Positions 29,692-39,410 of a stretch of 62,880 nucleotides of DNA are shown in pieces. The stretch covers positions 1 through 62,880 of the forward strand of contig JABLXH010000021.1 of assembly GCA_013178155.1 (NCBI GenBank), given 5' to 3'. The position numbers and the translations under genes are program-made. The stretch's first letter is position 1; the number at the start of each line of letters is the position of its first letter. The DNA is from Armatimonadota bacterium. Its GTDB lineage: Bacteria > Armatimonadota > Zipacnadia > Zipacnadales > UBA11051. Under the pieces are notes generated by a model, which made no database searches, had not been told where the DNA came from, and was given only the letters and a program-made list of their open reading frames with translations.

Positions 29692-29721
29692 CAGTCTGTG
29701 CGTGCGGTGTGCCTTTGGCGT

Positions 29722-31665
29722 CTAGCGCCGTATCCCCATCTCCTCCCGGGTCAGACCCAAGTACCCGCCGATGGTCATCAGGAACTCGAAGATGTCAAAC
29801 ACGTGATGGATTCGCCGCTCGGCCTTCTGGGCCCACTTCACCAGGGCCAGCGCGGCTGCCTTGGCCTCCGCCTCTGACCCCGTGTGCCTGGCCACCAGCG
29901 CCGCGCTCAGCAGCTTCGCCATCTCGCCGAATTCACCCAGCAACTGCCATGAGTGAGCCTGGCAGGGCTCCGGGCGCTTCACCCCCTCGGTGACCATTGC
30001 GGCCGTCTGTTCCACTACCGCCGGGATCTGCCGCCAGTCACGCAGCGCGGCCTGCAACTCCTCCGGCGACGCCTCGCCGCGGATGACACGGGGGTGGAAC
30101 AGCTTCGAGAGGCGTCTCAGGTACTTGCCGACGGCCTCACCGTCTTCCCCGAAGGAGGCTTGCAGGTGGTCCCTGGCGATGGCGTTCAGGGCCAGCTTGC
30201 GGTCCCAGAGAGTCCGCCCCAGGACCGTCATGCCCAGACCGGTGGGGAAGAAGACCCGCTGGACCTGGCAGCTCATGAACCCGTTGAGGCCGATGTCCTG
30301 CAGGCCGCGAATATCCTTGTGCAGCACCTCCGCCAGGGCGAACTGGCCCGGGTCCTTGAAGTGGTCCCACATGAAGTGGTAGTCGAAGTCAAACCCGTCG
30401 CCGTGGAAGCCCTTCTGCCAGGCCTTCAGGAAGGCCAGGTTCACCGCCGGGTCGGAGGGGAACTGTAGCTTGTTGCGCTTGTAGGGCGGGAGCTTGACCC
30501 CCTCGGGTGAGACCTCGGTGAAGGCCTTGGAGTACGACCGCGTGATGGGCGCAAACATGAGCAGGAAGCGATCGGGGTTGCGGATACGCTGCTTCTGCGG
30601 CGGCCAGAGAAGATCCACGTAAGCCAGGAAGACGATGCGGGTCTCGAGGCCGGCGGCCGTGAGCTTCTCGTCCAGCTCATTGAGCATCATCACGTACAGG
30701 TCAGACGGGCGGTCGTCGCGGCAGAGCGGACACTCGCACTGGTTGTTGCTGCCATCGGCCAGCCAGAAGTGGATGATGTCCACATCGGGATTCTCTCGGG
30801 CGTATTCCACGATGGCATCGGTCACGATCTCGCGAGTCCGGGGGTTGCCGTAGCAGAGATTGGTGTTCAGCGCGATCTGTCCCCAGAGCTCGCGCTTGCC
30901 GCCGATCTCGGCCAGGTACTGGACGGCCTCCTCCGGCAACGGTCCCTCATGGGGGAACCAACCCGGTCCCGGGATACCGAAGGGCTCGCAGGTCCAGCCG
31001 TGGCCCACAAGGTGCAGCACCAACCCGCGCCGCGTGATCTCGGCCCGGAGCCGCGCGGTCAGTTCGCGGGCCTCCTCAACCGTGAACTCCCGGCGCGGGT
31101 AGGTCGGGTTCCCCTCGTGCTCATACCAGCGCTGGAAGAAGTTGTAGGCTTCGCGGAACTGGATGAAGTAGGCGTTGTAGCCCAGCTTGGGCAGCCAGTC
31201 CACCATGTCCCGCACGTGCTCCCAACTGACCGCGCCCTCGATGCACACGCCGCGGTGCCGGTACGAGGCCTGCTCCTTCACCTCGACGGCGGGCAGGGTC
31301 TCGCCCAGGGCCGGCAGGCACTCTCCGGTCTTGCCCGGTCGGACCCAACGACAGCCCAGCTCCGTCAGATACCGATAGGCGGCCAGGAGGATGCTGCGCT
31401 CATTGCTGCCGGCGAGGTAGCCGCTGTCGCCTGCGGTGCGGATGTGAACTGCGTCGTCCCAGTCCGGGTCGGAGCCACTGTCGGCCTGCAGCCCGAAATC
31501 CGTCAGCAGACCCAGCCACAAGCCAGGTATGAAGGGCTCGTAGGTCTTCGCCACCCGCACCTTCACCGGGCGGCCGGTCATCTTCCCAAGACAGCGCTTG
31601 AGCTCCTTGGCGGCCAACTCGGCGGGCGGCGTGTTATCCAGGCGATAGATGGTGATGGACTCCAC
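29722..31665 (-). CDS. DUF4838-domain glycosidase-like protein
   Basis: Protein of 647 residues. The N-terminal part (about 1-130) resembles the alpha-glucuronidase/GH20-type accessory domain (LAAKELKRCLGKMTGRPVKV, RSILLAAYRYLTELGCRWVRPG). The centre matches DUF4838, a TIM-barrel-like domain: YRHRGVCIEGAVSWEHVRDMVDWLPKLGYN, then FWLADGSNNQCECPLC, whose Cys cluster is typical. A helical C-terminal part follows. The start is GTG at 31665 with GGGGAGG six bases upstream. No signal peptide is present, so it is probably cytoplasmic, unlike most neighbours. It may act on uronic-acid or amino-sugar oligomers, but this is inference from the N-terminal fold. It is divergent from a sialidase-like gene. 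Confidence 0.85.
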   Translation of the reverse strand: MESITIYRLDNTPPAELAAKELKRCLGKMTGRPVKVRVAKTYEPFIPGLWLGLLTDFGLQADSGSDPDWDDAVHIRTAGDSGYLAGSNERSILLAAYRYLTELGCRWVRPGKTGECLPALGETLPAVEVKEQASYRHRGVCIEGAVSWEHVRDMVDWLPKLGYNAYFIQFREAYNFFQRWYEHEGNPTYPRREFTVEEARELTARLRAEITRRGLVLHLVGHGWTCEPFGIPGPGWFPHEGPLPEEAVQYLAEIGGKRELWGQIALNTNLCYGNPRTREIVTDAIVEYARENPDVDIIHFWLADGSNNQCECPLCRDDRPSDLYVMMLNELDEKLTAAGLETRIVFLAYVDLLWPPQKQRIRNPDRFLLMFAPITRSYSKAFTEVSPEGVKLPPYKRNKLQFPSDPAVNLAFLKAWQKGFHGDGFDFDYHFMWDHFKDPGQFALAEVLHKDIRGLQDIGLNGFMSCQVQRVFFPTGLGMTVLGRTLWDRKLALNAIARDHLQASFGEDGEAVGKYLRRLSKLFHPRVIRGEASPEELQAALRDWRQIPAVVEQTAAMVTEGVKRPEPCQAHSWQLLGEFGEMAKLLSAALVARHTGSEAEAKAAALALVKWAQKAERRIHHVFDIFEFLMTIGGYLGLTREEMGIRR

Positions 31666-31836
31666 GGGTGACCTCCCCTTTGGGCCTCAGGACTTCGGCA
31701 GTGCTTCTGCAGGCAACGCGTTCTTCGCTATAGCCCCGCCGGACACCTGCGGCCGACCGCGTGTTGCAGGGAGGTCCTGGCGAGGCGAGGAATGTGCCCG
31801 ACCTGATCCCAGTGGCCGTCTGAAGGAGAGCCGTCC

Positions 31837-33183
31837 ATGTTGCTGCGTGTAGAGCCCTTTGCCCTGACCCTGGTCCTGGCCCTGGTGGCGCTCGTGCTGG
31901 CACGAGGCGACGCCCAGGAAGTCATCTCGCGGGCCACCGCCATCAAGGTGCCGGAGCTGGAGGCGGAGCTTGGGAAGGTGTACACCCGCGAAGGGCCGCT
32001 GGGCACGGTCTCACGTCAGCTTTACCTGCCCTACCCCCGCCCCAACGTTAGCTCGGTCATCACCACCGACTACGAGGGCCACGAGGGTCTGCGGCGCTTT
32101 GAGGTGGTGACCTACCAGGTCTTCGATGATGTCTACCAGGATGCTGAGCGCCGGTACTCCGACGACAACGGGCGCACCTGGACGGACTGGGCGCCGGACC
32201 CGGAAGTGGCTCTGGGCACCGCCGGCGACTACTCCCTGCAACGTTTCGTACCTACGGGTCCGTCACGGGGCTGCTATGACCCGAAGTCCGGCCTGATGGT
32301 CCAGCCGTACAGCCTGGCCACCTTCGAGGGGGACCCACGCAAGATCGGCCTGCGTGGGACCAATTACCACACATTCATTCGCACCTCCGCCGACAACGGC
32401 CGCACCTGGACCGAGGCGGGCATGGTGCGCTACCAGGACGGGCCGGAGTACGATCCGGCAAGGCTGCGCGACCCGGCTTTCATGAACAGCAACTACGCCG
32501 TCTACTACTTCCACATCATCCCCGCTCCCGGCGGCGGAGTGATGTTCCCGGCCGATACCCAGGGCGGGGTGCGGGTCTTTCGCGGACGCTGGGACCCGGC
32601 GCAGGGTCGGTACCAGTGGACGGTCAGCGAACTGGTGAGCATCTCACCGCAGGTGTCAGGCTATGTCTGCGAGCCGTGGCTGGCCGTCCTGCGGGATGGG
32701 CGTATCCTGCTGGACATGCGCGGCACCAACTACGGCACCCAGCCCAAGGCGCCGGGGCGCCATTGGTACAGCCTGTCCACCGACGGCGGGCAGACCTGGA
32801 CCGAGCCCACGGACTGGCGCTATGACGACGGGGAGCAGTTCTTCTCACCCGCCACCATGGCCAAGCTGCTGCGGCACTCGCAGACCGGCAAGCTGTACTG
32901 GTTCGGCAATATCAGCCCCGTCCAGACCGATGGCAACTCCCCGCGATACCCGTTCTATGTTGCCGAGGTGGATGAGAGCAAGCCAGCCCTGAAGCGCGAC
33001 ACCCTGACGGTCATCGATGACTATGACCCGGCCCGACATACCCCGGCGGTGCAGTTCTCGAACTTCTATGTGTTCGAGAACCGCGAGACCCACGAGTTCG
33101 AGATATACCTGTCACCCTATGGTCAATACGCCAACGTCTATCAGGCGAGCGTCTACAAGTATGTGATCACGTTGCGGCAGTGA
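31837..33183 (+). CDS. Secreted sialidase-like (BNR/Asp-box) protein, copy 1
   Basis: Exported beta-propeller of 448 residues with signal peptide (residues 1-27). Three Asp-boxes of the pattern SxDxGxTW are seen at 108-115, 184-191 and 314-321, the hallmark of the sialidase superfamily. An RGTNYHTFIRTS block repeats the RGTNYGTQ of a later blade. Sialidase catalytic residues (Arg triad, Tyr/Glu pair) cannot be assigned with confidence, so it could be a sialidase, another exo-glycosidase or a non-enzymatic propeller. The ATG at 31837 has AAGGAG upstream. Its stop codon is only six bases from that of the convergent unknown gene. A paralogue lies at 35763. Confidence 0.85.
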   Translation: MLLRVEPFALTLVLALVALVLARGDAQEVISRATAIKVPELEAELGKVYTREGPLGTVSRQLYLPYPRPNVSSVITTDYEGHEGLRRFEVVTYQVFDDVYQDAERRYSDDNGRTWTDWAPDPEVALGTAGDYSLQRFVPTGPSRGCYDPKSGLMVQPYSLATFEGDPRKIGLRGTNYHTFIRTSADNGRTWTEAGMVRYQDGPEYDPARLRDPAFMNSNYAVYYFHIIPAPGGGVMFPADTQGGVRVFRGRWDPAQGRYQWTVSELVSISPQVSGYVCEPWLAVLRDGRILLDMRGTNYGTQPKAPGRHWYSLSTDGGQTWTEPTDWRYDDGEQFFSPATMAKLLRHSQTGKLYWFGNISPVQTDGNSPRYPFYVAEVDESKPALKRDTLTVIDDYDPARHTPAVQFSNFYVFENRETHEFEIYLSPYGQYANVYQASVYKYVITLRQ

Positions 33184-33189
33184 GGATGA

Positions 33190-34071
33190 CTACCTGACAA
33201 ACCACCTTACCGCGCAGCGCAGCTCGTGGTCGGAGCAGCGCAAGGTGTACGGGTCGAAGCGCCGGTAGACCACATGCCCGTCGGTGCGGGCAAAGAGCCA
33301 GCCGAAATCCCAGTTGCCACTCTGATAGCGCAGCGGGATGGCCGGGCGTACGCGGACCAGCGGATGGGTCCCGACCATGAACAGGCGCTGCTCGGTATAG
33401 TGATAGCCCGGCCCTGCCTGCACGAACAGCTCGTGCCGCAGGCCGGAGCCCAGATCACTGCAGAGACCACTGACCCCTACTTTCAGCTCGCAGCCCGAGA
33501 CGAAGGCCTCCGTCAGGTCCGCCAGCGACCCGGCCAACACCTGCCCCATGGCGTCATGGGCCAGCACCTCTTGCCAGTCATCGCGCACACAGTACCGAAA
33601 GACGCCGAAGTCGTAGATGAAGTTGTGACTTGGGGCGTTGGTTCCGGCGTCCCAGCTATCCAGGCAGTGGTACCTGGGCATGTTCGCCGGCGGTTCGTTG
33701 GGCGACGGACCCGGCGCGCCCGTCGCGGGCTGGCCGTCCAGGAAGGGCCGGGCAATGGCCTGCTGACCATCCTGGTTGTACAGAAAGAACGACATGGACG
33801 GCCGCGGCCCGAAGCCGACCGGCAGGTCAATGGGCTGGCGCAGGCTCATGATCCCTGCTGCCCAGCGCCCGTCCAGCACGTAGGTCACGCCGAACTCTGC
33901 CACCTCCTCAATGAGCTCGTTGCTGTCCGAGGTGGTGTCTATGTGCTCGTTATGGCGGAAGGTCGTGCCGATGCGCAGGTCAGCCCCTCGGCCCAGGGCC
34001 GCTACCAGCGTCTCGGCGCTGCCCGATGTCACTTGCCGCGCCTCGTTTAACTCCATTGCACAACGCCACAT
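33190..34071 (-). CDS. Unknown 293-residue protein
   Basis: I do not recognise this family. The ATG at 34071 follows GGGGAGG by seven bases, which makes it a well-expressed real gene. There is no signal peptide or membrane span. Visible features are an early GADLRIGTTFRHNEHIDTTSDSNELIEEVAEF segment and a central Phe/Tyr-rich beta region (MSFFLYNQDGQQAIARP, HNFIYDFGVFRYC). A C-terminal block rich in Arg and Trp (VRPAIPLRYQSGNWDFGWLFARTDGHVVYRRFD) looks beta-stranded. Single copy here, it sits tail-to-tail with sialidase copy 1 and head-to-head with the 5'-nucleotidase gene. Function not inferable. Confidence 0.78.
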   Translation of the reverse strand: MWRCAMELNEARQVTSGSAETLVAALGRGADLRIGTTFRHNEHIDTTSDSNELIEEVAEFGVTYVLDGRWAAGIMSLRQPIDLPVGFGPRPSMSFFLYNQDGQQAIARPFLDGQPATGAPGPSPNEPPANMPRYHCLDSWDAGTNAPSHNFIYDFGVFRYCVRDDWQEVLAHDAMGQVLAGSLADLTEAFVSGCELKVGVSGLCSDLGSGLRHELFVQAGPGYHYTEQRLFMVGTHPLVRVRPAIPLRYQSGNWDFGWLFARTDGHVVYRRFDPYTLRCSDHELRCAVRWFVR

Positions 34072-34239
34072 GGTGGGTCCTCCCCTGGCTCCGCTTTGCC
34101 GGCGGCACCGGCTCAGCTTCGCCGGTAGTGTCTGGCGCCCCTGCCGTGCAAGAGGTCTCCGACGCTGAGCGGGGGAAGCCTTCGCTCATTCGATGGCGGC
34201 GTGGCGGGCCACGTCCACAGCGGAAGGAGACGCGCAGGC

Positions 34240-35733
34240 ATGAGCCGACCCCTGTCCCCTCGTGTTGTGGTGCTATCGGTGGGTCTGCTGGCCATTGTCG
34301 TAACGGCTGCCGCCGACAGCTATGTGACGATCCTGCACTTCAACGACTTCCACGGGTACTTGCAGCCCGTGGAGAGCGAGGGAGGCAGCGTCGGCGGGCT
34401 GGCCCGCATCGCCACGGCCGCCGCCCAGGTACGGGAGTGGAACAGCGACCACAACAACCTGACCCTCCTGCTTGAGGCCGGCGATATCCTCCAGGGCACG
34501 CCGCTCTCGATGACCTACAGGGGCGAGCCGGATGTGCTGTGCCTGAACCGCATGGGTCTGGACGCCATGTGCGTCGGCAATCACGAGTTCGACTTCGGGC
34601 AGGACAACCTGAAGAGGCTGATGGCCCTGGCGAAGTTCCCCATTCTGTCCGCCAACGTCTACGTGGCAGCCACCGGTGACCGCCTGACGCCGGCAGTGTG
34701 GCGCTTCGCACTGCCCGATGGGACCAGGGGCGCTGCCTTTGGCCTGACCACGGCTTCTGTGGCGGAGGAGACCCTGCCCTCCAACTTCGCCGGCCTCAGA
34801 ATCACCGACCCGGTCGCGGAGTGCCAATCGCTGCTGACCGAGCTGCAGGGCCAGGCCCAGTTTCTGGTGGTCCTGACCCACCTGGGTTACGAGGAGGACC
34901 TGGCGTTGGCCCGGGCCTGTCCGGAGCTGGATGTCATCATCGGCGGCCACAGCCACACTCGGGTCGAGCAGCCGACGCGGGTCGGCAAGACGCTCGTCTG
35001 CCAGGCCGAGAGCTATGGCAGGTACCTCGGGCAACTCGATATGCTTGTCAGTGGGGGCGACGTCGTCCGGTACCGGGGCTTCCTGCGGCCCATGGATCAG
35101 GCCGTCGCCCCGGACCCAGAGATAGAGGCTCTTATCCGCGGGTACGCGGAGAAGCTGGACGAGAGGTTGCGCGAGGTCATTGCCCAGGCCGCCGTCGCCC
35201 TGAATGCCGAGCGGGACGAGGTCCGCAGCGGCGAAACCAACCTGGGAAACCTGGTCACCGACCTCTACCGCGAATATACCCGGGCAGATGTCTGTCTGGT
35301 GAACGCGGGCGGTATCCGCGCCTCCATCGCCCAGGGACCGATCACTGTCGGCGACGTGCTGCGCGTCGCCCCCTTCAGCAACCTGGTTGCCATCAAGGAG
35401 GTTACCGGCGCGCAACTGCGGGCGGCCCTGGAGTACTCGGCCGGCCTGGAGCGGCCCCACGGCGGGTTCCTGCAGGTCTCGGGGCTGACCATGACCATCG
35501 CGGACGGCCACCTGGCCGAGGCCATCGTGGGCGGAGAGCCGCTGCAGGATGACCAGACCTACACGCTGGCCGCCACGGAGTTCATGCTGGCCGGGGGCGA
35601 TGGCTACACCATGCTCACAGAGGGTGCAGAGCCCGAGTATCTCGGCTTCGCCGACAATGCCATCCTCATCGAGATGCTCAAGGCGAAGGGCACGGTTAGC
35701 CCGCGGATTGAGGGGCGCATATCGTTCCGCTAA
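34240..35733 (+). CDS. Secreted 5'-nucleotidase (UshA family)
   Basis: Exported metallophosphoesterase of 497 residues that would hydrolyse extracellular nucleotides to nucleoside and phosphate. A signal peptide (about 1-25) precedes the catalytic domain with LHFNDFHG, GNHEFDFG, THLGYEEDLALA and GGHSHT, all dimetal-site motifs. The C-terminal substrate domain has the NLVTDLYREYTRADVCLVNAGGIRASI block and GGDGYTML. The ATG at 34240 is chosen over an upstream in-frame codon because AAGGAG lies shortly before it and the signal peptide then begins correctly. It is the first gene of a six-gene plus-strand run reaching 47139, with small gaps. Paired with the alkaline phosphatase it suggests phosphate or nucleotide scavenging. 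Confidence 0.95.
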   Translation: MSRPLSPRVVVLSVGLLAIVVTAAADSYVTILHFNDFHGYLQPVESEGGSVGGLARIATAAAQVREWNSDHNNLTLLLEAGDILQGTPLSMTYRGEPDVLCLNRMGLDAMCVGNHEFDFGQDNLKRLMALAKFPILSANVYVAATGDRLTPAVWRFALPDGTRGAAFGLTTASVAEETLPSNFAGLRITDPVAECQSLLTELQGQAQFLVVLTHLGYEEDLALARACPELDVIIGGHSHTRVEQPTRVGKTLVCQAESYGRYLGQLDMLVSGGDVVRYRGFLRPMDQAVAPDPEIEALIRGYAEKLDERLREVIAQAAVALNAERDEVRSGETNLGNLVTDLYREYTRADVCLVNAGGIRASIAQGPITVGDVLRVAPFSNLVAIKEVTGAQLRAALEYSAGLERPHGGFLQVSGLTMTIADGHLAEAIVGGEPLQDDQTYTLAATEFMLAGGDGYTMLTEGAEPEYLGFADNAILIEMLKAKGTVSPRIEGRISFR

Positions 35734-35762
35734 GCCCACCATCCCGCGTAACGAGGTGAGCC

Positions 35763-37013
35763 ATGTTGCGATTGCTTTGCCTGATAGCCTTCGTCTACTT
35801 GTCCTGTTTTGCGGCCAATGCCCTTGCCCAGGAGGCGACGAACCCCGTGACCCTGACCCTGAAGAGCAGCGAGGCTCTTTCTGGCATGTCGCCCCTGATC
35901 TATGCCAGTTACCTGCGGCCCGAAGGCCTGGAGATGGTGAAGCTGGGCGGATACTCTCCGGACAACGGGGTCACCTGGACCTCGCTGCCCGATATTCCGG
36001 ATTTCGACAGCAACCTGCCCCACGGCTATCGCCGCGAGTCTTTCCCCATCTTCGTGGACCATTCCAACGGCAGGATCGTGCGGGTCGTCCCCTCGATGGA
36101 CACGCCGGGTCTTGACCCCAGCATCATCGAGCCCCCGATCGCTCTGGAGACCTACTACCTGCGCTACCGGGTGTCGGTGGATGACGGCAAGACCTGGCTT
36201 TTCGACGAACAGATCATCCAGCGCGGCCACACCGCCGAGAACCCCTTCGAGGGCGTCTACTACGGCAAGAACGGCATCTTCATGGGTGACGTGGGCTCGC
36301 AACTCATCCGCACCCGCGCCGGGAAGATCATCATCCCCGCCCAGGCCTGCAAGCTTGGCCCTGACGGGAAGCTCTGGTCACCCGGTGGCGGCTTCACCTA
36401 CACCGATGTCATCATGGTCATCGGCACCTGGACCGATGACAACCGGCTGGATTGGGAGATCTCCCGCCCCATCGAGGCCGACCCGACTCGCTCTACCCGG
36501 GGCATGATCGAGCCGACCGTGGCGGAGATGCCCGACGGCCGCCTGCTGTGCGTGATGCGCGGCAGCAATGGCGGCAGCAAGGACCCCGACTACAAGCTGC
36601 CCAGCTACCGCTGGTTCGCGGTCTCAGAGGACGGCGGGTACACCTGGACGGCGCCGGAGCCCTGGACCTACGACGACGGCACCGCCTTCTTCTCGCCCTC
36701 CAGCATGTCGCAACTGCTCACCGCCTCCGGCGGCAGGTATTTCTGGATCGGCAATATCAGCGAAGAGAACTGCCGCGGGAATGAGCCGCGGTACCCGCTG
36801 TACATCGGGCAGGTGGACCCTGTCAGCCTGAGACTCATCCGCAGCACACTGCTGGCCGTGGACACCAAGCGTCCGGATGAGGAGAATGTCTACCTGTCTC
36901 ACTGGTGGGCCTACGAGGATCGGGCGACCGGCGACATCATTATCGCCGGGGCCCGCTACGGCCCACGCTACGAATCGCACACCCCCTGGCTGTGGCGGGT
37001 GGGGGTGGGGTAG
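35763..37013 (+). CDS. Secreted sialidase-like (BNR/Asp-box) protein, copy 2
   Basis: Exported six-bladed propeller of 416 residues, signal peptide 1-22. Asp-boxes SxDxGxTW at 65-72, 138-145 and 288-295. It is a paralogue of the protein at 31837: both share the WFAVSEDGG/WYSLSTDGG blade, a YDDG..FFSP motif and YWFGNIS/YFWIGNIS near the C-terminus. Divergence is substantial, so the duplication is old or the copies have different substrates. GAGGT precedes the ATG. It sits 29 bases after the 5'-nucleotidase gene and three bases before the next start, so it is operonic. A true sialidase active site is not certain. Confidence 0.85.
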   Translation: MLRLLCLIAFVYLSCFAANALAQEATNPVTLTLKSSEALSGMSPLIYASYLRPEGLEMVKLGGYSPDNGVTWTSLPDIPDFDSNLPHGYRRESFPIFVDHSNGRIVRVVPSMDTPGLDPSIIEPPIALETYYLRYRVSVDDGKTWLFDEQIIQRGHTAENPFEGVYYGKNGIFMGDVGSQLIRTRAGKIIIPAQACKLGPDGKLWSPGGGFTYTDVIMVIGTWTDDNRLDWEISRPIEADPTRSTRGMIEPTVAEMPDGRLLCVMRGSNGGSKDPDYKLPSYRWFAVSEDGGYTWTAPEPWTYDDGTAFFSPSSMSQLLTASGGRYFWIGNISEENCRGNEPRYPLYIGQVDPVSLRLIRSTLLAVDTKRPDEENVYLSHWWAYEDRATGDIIIAGARYGPRYESHTPWLWRVGVG

Positions 37014-37016
37014 GCT

Positions 37017-39389
37017 GTGCGCAGGGTTCACTACGCCTTCGCAGCTACCTTGATGCGGTTCGGGGCAGCGACTCTCGTGCTATCTATGGCCCTGATGGCG
37101 GATGCTCTGGCGGCCCAGAACCTGGTCCGGGACCCCGGCTTTGAGGCCGGGGCCGAGGGTTGGAGCTTGCCCCCGCAGCTTTACGCCGTGGACGAGAGCG
37201 TCGCGCACACGGGGCAGAGGAGCCTGCGCTACCACAACGACCCCGGTGGGCCCTATCTGCTGGCCGGCCAGGCCCTCCCCGTGCAGCCGGGCAAGTGTTA
37301 CCGCATGAGCGTCTGGGTACGGACCGAGGGTATCGTCAGCAGCGACACCGGAGCCACCATCTGCATGGAGTGGCACGGCCCTGACGGCTACATCGGCGGC
37401 TCGTACCCGCTAGGTCTCACAGGCACGCAGGACTGGCGGCAGATCAGCTTCGAGACCATGCCGCTGCCCGAGGGAGTGACCGCCGGCAGCGTCGTCGTCT
37501 ACGGCCGTCCGGGCACCCAGGGTACGGCGTGGTTCGATGATGTCGAGGTGACCGAGTTGCCCGGGCCGCTGGCACAGGTGCGCTTCGCAGGGGCGCCAAC
37601 TGAGCAGCGGCGCCTCAAGGTCTTTGGCACCGGCGAGACCGCTGAGGCGCGGGTGGAGGTAGCGCTGTCGAGTGACCGGGGTATCACCCCCGACGCCTAC
37701 GCAGTGCAGGTGCTGGCCAACTGGGCCGGGCAGAAACGTGAGTTCAGCACCGAGCGATGGACCGAGGGTGTCGCCGAGGTGGCTATTCCGGCCGCTGCCC
37801 TGTCCATCGGCGAGACCAGCCTGGAGGTGCGCCTGCTGGAGAGGGCCACGGGCCGTCCGGTGACGGCCGATTACCTTTCCGTCGAGCGGCGTCGCCTCCT
37901 GCGGCTGGACCTGGTGGCCCCGAACTCGTCTGGTCTCCTGGGTCTCCACGGGCCCCCTGAGACACGTCTGGGCGTGCGGGTCACGGCGCTGCCGGTGGAC
38001 GCCTTGGTCCCGCGCGACTACACTGCCCGGCTGAGCCTGTCGCGTGATGGCACGCCAGTGGGTGAGCCGGTGGTGGTGCCAGTGTCAGACCGGGAGCCGG
38101 CTCTGGTGGAGTTGCCCCTGCCAGACGGCCTCAGGCGCGGGAACTACGACCTGAACGGCGAGCTCCTGGCCGGGAGCCAGACGGTCGCCTCCGCCTGGGC
38201 CCTCATCACCGTCGCCGGTCCCAGCGAACGCCCCGCGAACGCCACCTGGCTGGGACCAGACCGCATGCTGCAGGTGGCCGGCAAGCCCTTCTTCCCGATG
38301 GGGTTCTACATCCTCTCGAGCTTTGACAGCGTCTTCCCGGCTGACCAGCCGTACGTGTGGCTGACCGGCCGGCTGAACCCGGACTACTACCTGCCAGTTC
38401 TGGACAGGCTGGCGGACAGCCACTTCAACTGCTTCATTGACTATGGCTCGACGATGGGTGGCATCAAACAGGCCAGAGGTGTGCTGGATGCGGCCCAGGC
38501 ACGGGGCCTGAAAGCCATCTTCTCGGTGAAGGACCTGATGCCGGGTGCCTACTGGCAGGCCTACACCCAGAACCTGCCTTGGAAGGACCTGCGGACTGCG
38601 GCCCACCATGTGGTCCGGGAGCTCCGCGACCACCCGGCGCTTATCTCATGGTACATCAACGACGAGGTCTTCCGACCGGACCTCTGGGAGGGAGCACTCA
38701 ACGTCTTCCGCGACGTGCGCGCGGCCGACCCCTGGCACCCCACCTACGCGGTCCACTATGACTACAAGGGCCTTGGCGCCTACCGCGAGGCCTGCGACGT
38801 CATCGGCACTGACCCTTATACGCTCTGCGACGACATCGGCCTGGCGGCCCGCAGTTGGCGTGAGGCGCGTGACAACATCGGGCCTGACCAGCCGTTCTGG
38901 GCCGTCGTGCAGTGCTTTGGCCCCGGCTACGAGACCTCCACACCCAGCAACACACGCGAGCCGACCTACGACGAGGAGCGTGCCGCCACCATGGCCGCCA
39001 TCGCCGAGGGAGCAACCGGGGTCATCTACTATTGCTATCACTCCCTGCAACGCTCGCCCCGCTTCGAGGAGCGTTTCGCCGAGCTGGACCGCATCGCCGC
39101 GGAAGTGCAGGGCCTCGTCCCCATCATCAGCCTGCCTGACGCAGCGCAGCAGGTTGTCGTGGCCGAGGGCACGCTCTCGGCCCTGACCAAGCAGGGCCGG
39201 GGCAGGAGCTACGTGATCCTGGCCAGCACTGAGCGCCAGGACCAGGACGTGGTTCTCTCCCTGCCGTCCGCGCCACGGCGCGTACGAGACCTGACATCGG
39301 GGGAGACGCTGCGCAACAATGGCCACGAGCTTGCCCTGCGATTTCGGGCTCTGGATGCGCGCGTACTGGAGTTGGTCGGGAAGCCCTAA
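37017..39389 (+). CDS. Secreted TIM-barrel glycosidase-like protein with N-terminal CBM
   Basis: Exported protein of about 790 residues. A signal peptide is followed by a CBM4/9-like binding domain (NLVRDPGFEAGAEGW to GTAWFDDVEV, about 35-180). Two Ig-like sandwiches follow, and then from about residue 400 a GH2/GH5-type barrel opening with GKPFFPMGFYIL. The likely acid/base residue is in the SWYINDEVF motif, and GTDPY and VQCFG are further barrel strands. A small C-terminal sandwich ends the protein. The start may be GTG 37017, three bases after the sialidase stop, or ATG 37053; both leave a signal peptide. It is in the same operon as its neighbours. Substrate unknown. Confidence 0.85.
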   Translation: MRRVHYAFAATLMRFGAATLVLSMALMADALAAQNLVRDPGFEAGAEGWSLPPQLYAVDESVAHTGQRSLRYHNDPGGPYLLAGQALPVQPGKCYRMSVWVRTEGIVSSDTGATICMEWHGPDGYIGGSYPLGLTGTQDWRQISFETMPLPEGVTAGSVVVYGRPGTQGTAWFDDVEVTELPGPLAQVRFAGAPTEQRRLKVFGTGETAEARVEVALSSDRGITPDAYAVQVLANWAGQKREFSTERWTEGVAEVAIPAAALSIGETSLEVRLLERATGRPVTADYLSVERRRLLRLDLVAPNSSGLLGLHGPPETRLGVRVTALPVDALVPRDYTARLSLSRDGTPVGEPVVVPVSDREPALVELPLPDGLRRGNYDLNGELLAGSQTVASAWALITVAGPSERPANATWLGPDRMLQVAGKPFFPMGFYILSSFDSVFPADQPYVWLTGRLNPDYYLPVLDRLADSHFNCFIDYGSTMGGIKQARGVLDAAQARGLKAIFSVKDLMPGAYWQAYTQNLPWKDLRTAAHHVVRELRDHPALISWYINDEVFRPDLWEGALNVFRDVRAADPWHPTYAVHYDYKGLGAYREACDVIGTDPYTLCDDIGLAARSWREARDNIGPDQPFWAVVQCFGPGYETSTPSNTREPTYDEERAATMAAIAEGATGVIYYCYHSLQRSPRFEERFAELDRIAAEVQGLVPIISLPDAAQQVVVAEGTLSALTKQGRGRSYVILASTERQDQDVVLSLPSAPRRVRDLTSGETLRNNGHELALRFRALDARVLELVGKP

Positions 39390-39410
39390 CACCCCCCAGG
39401 AGGAAGGCCG

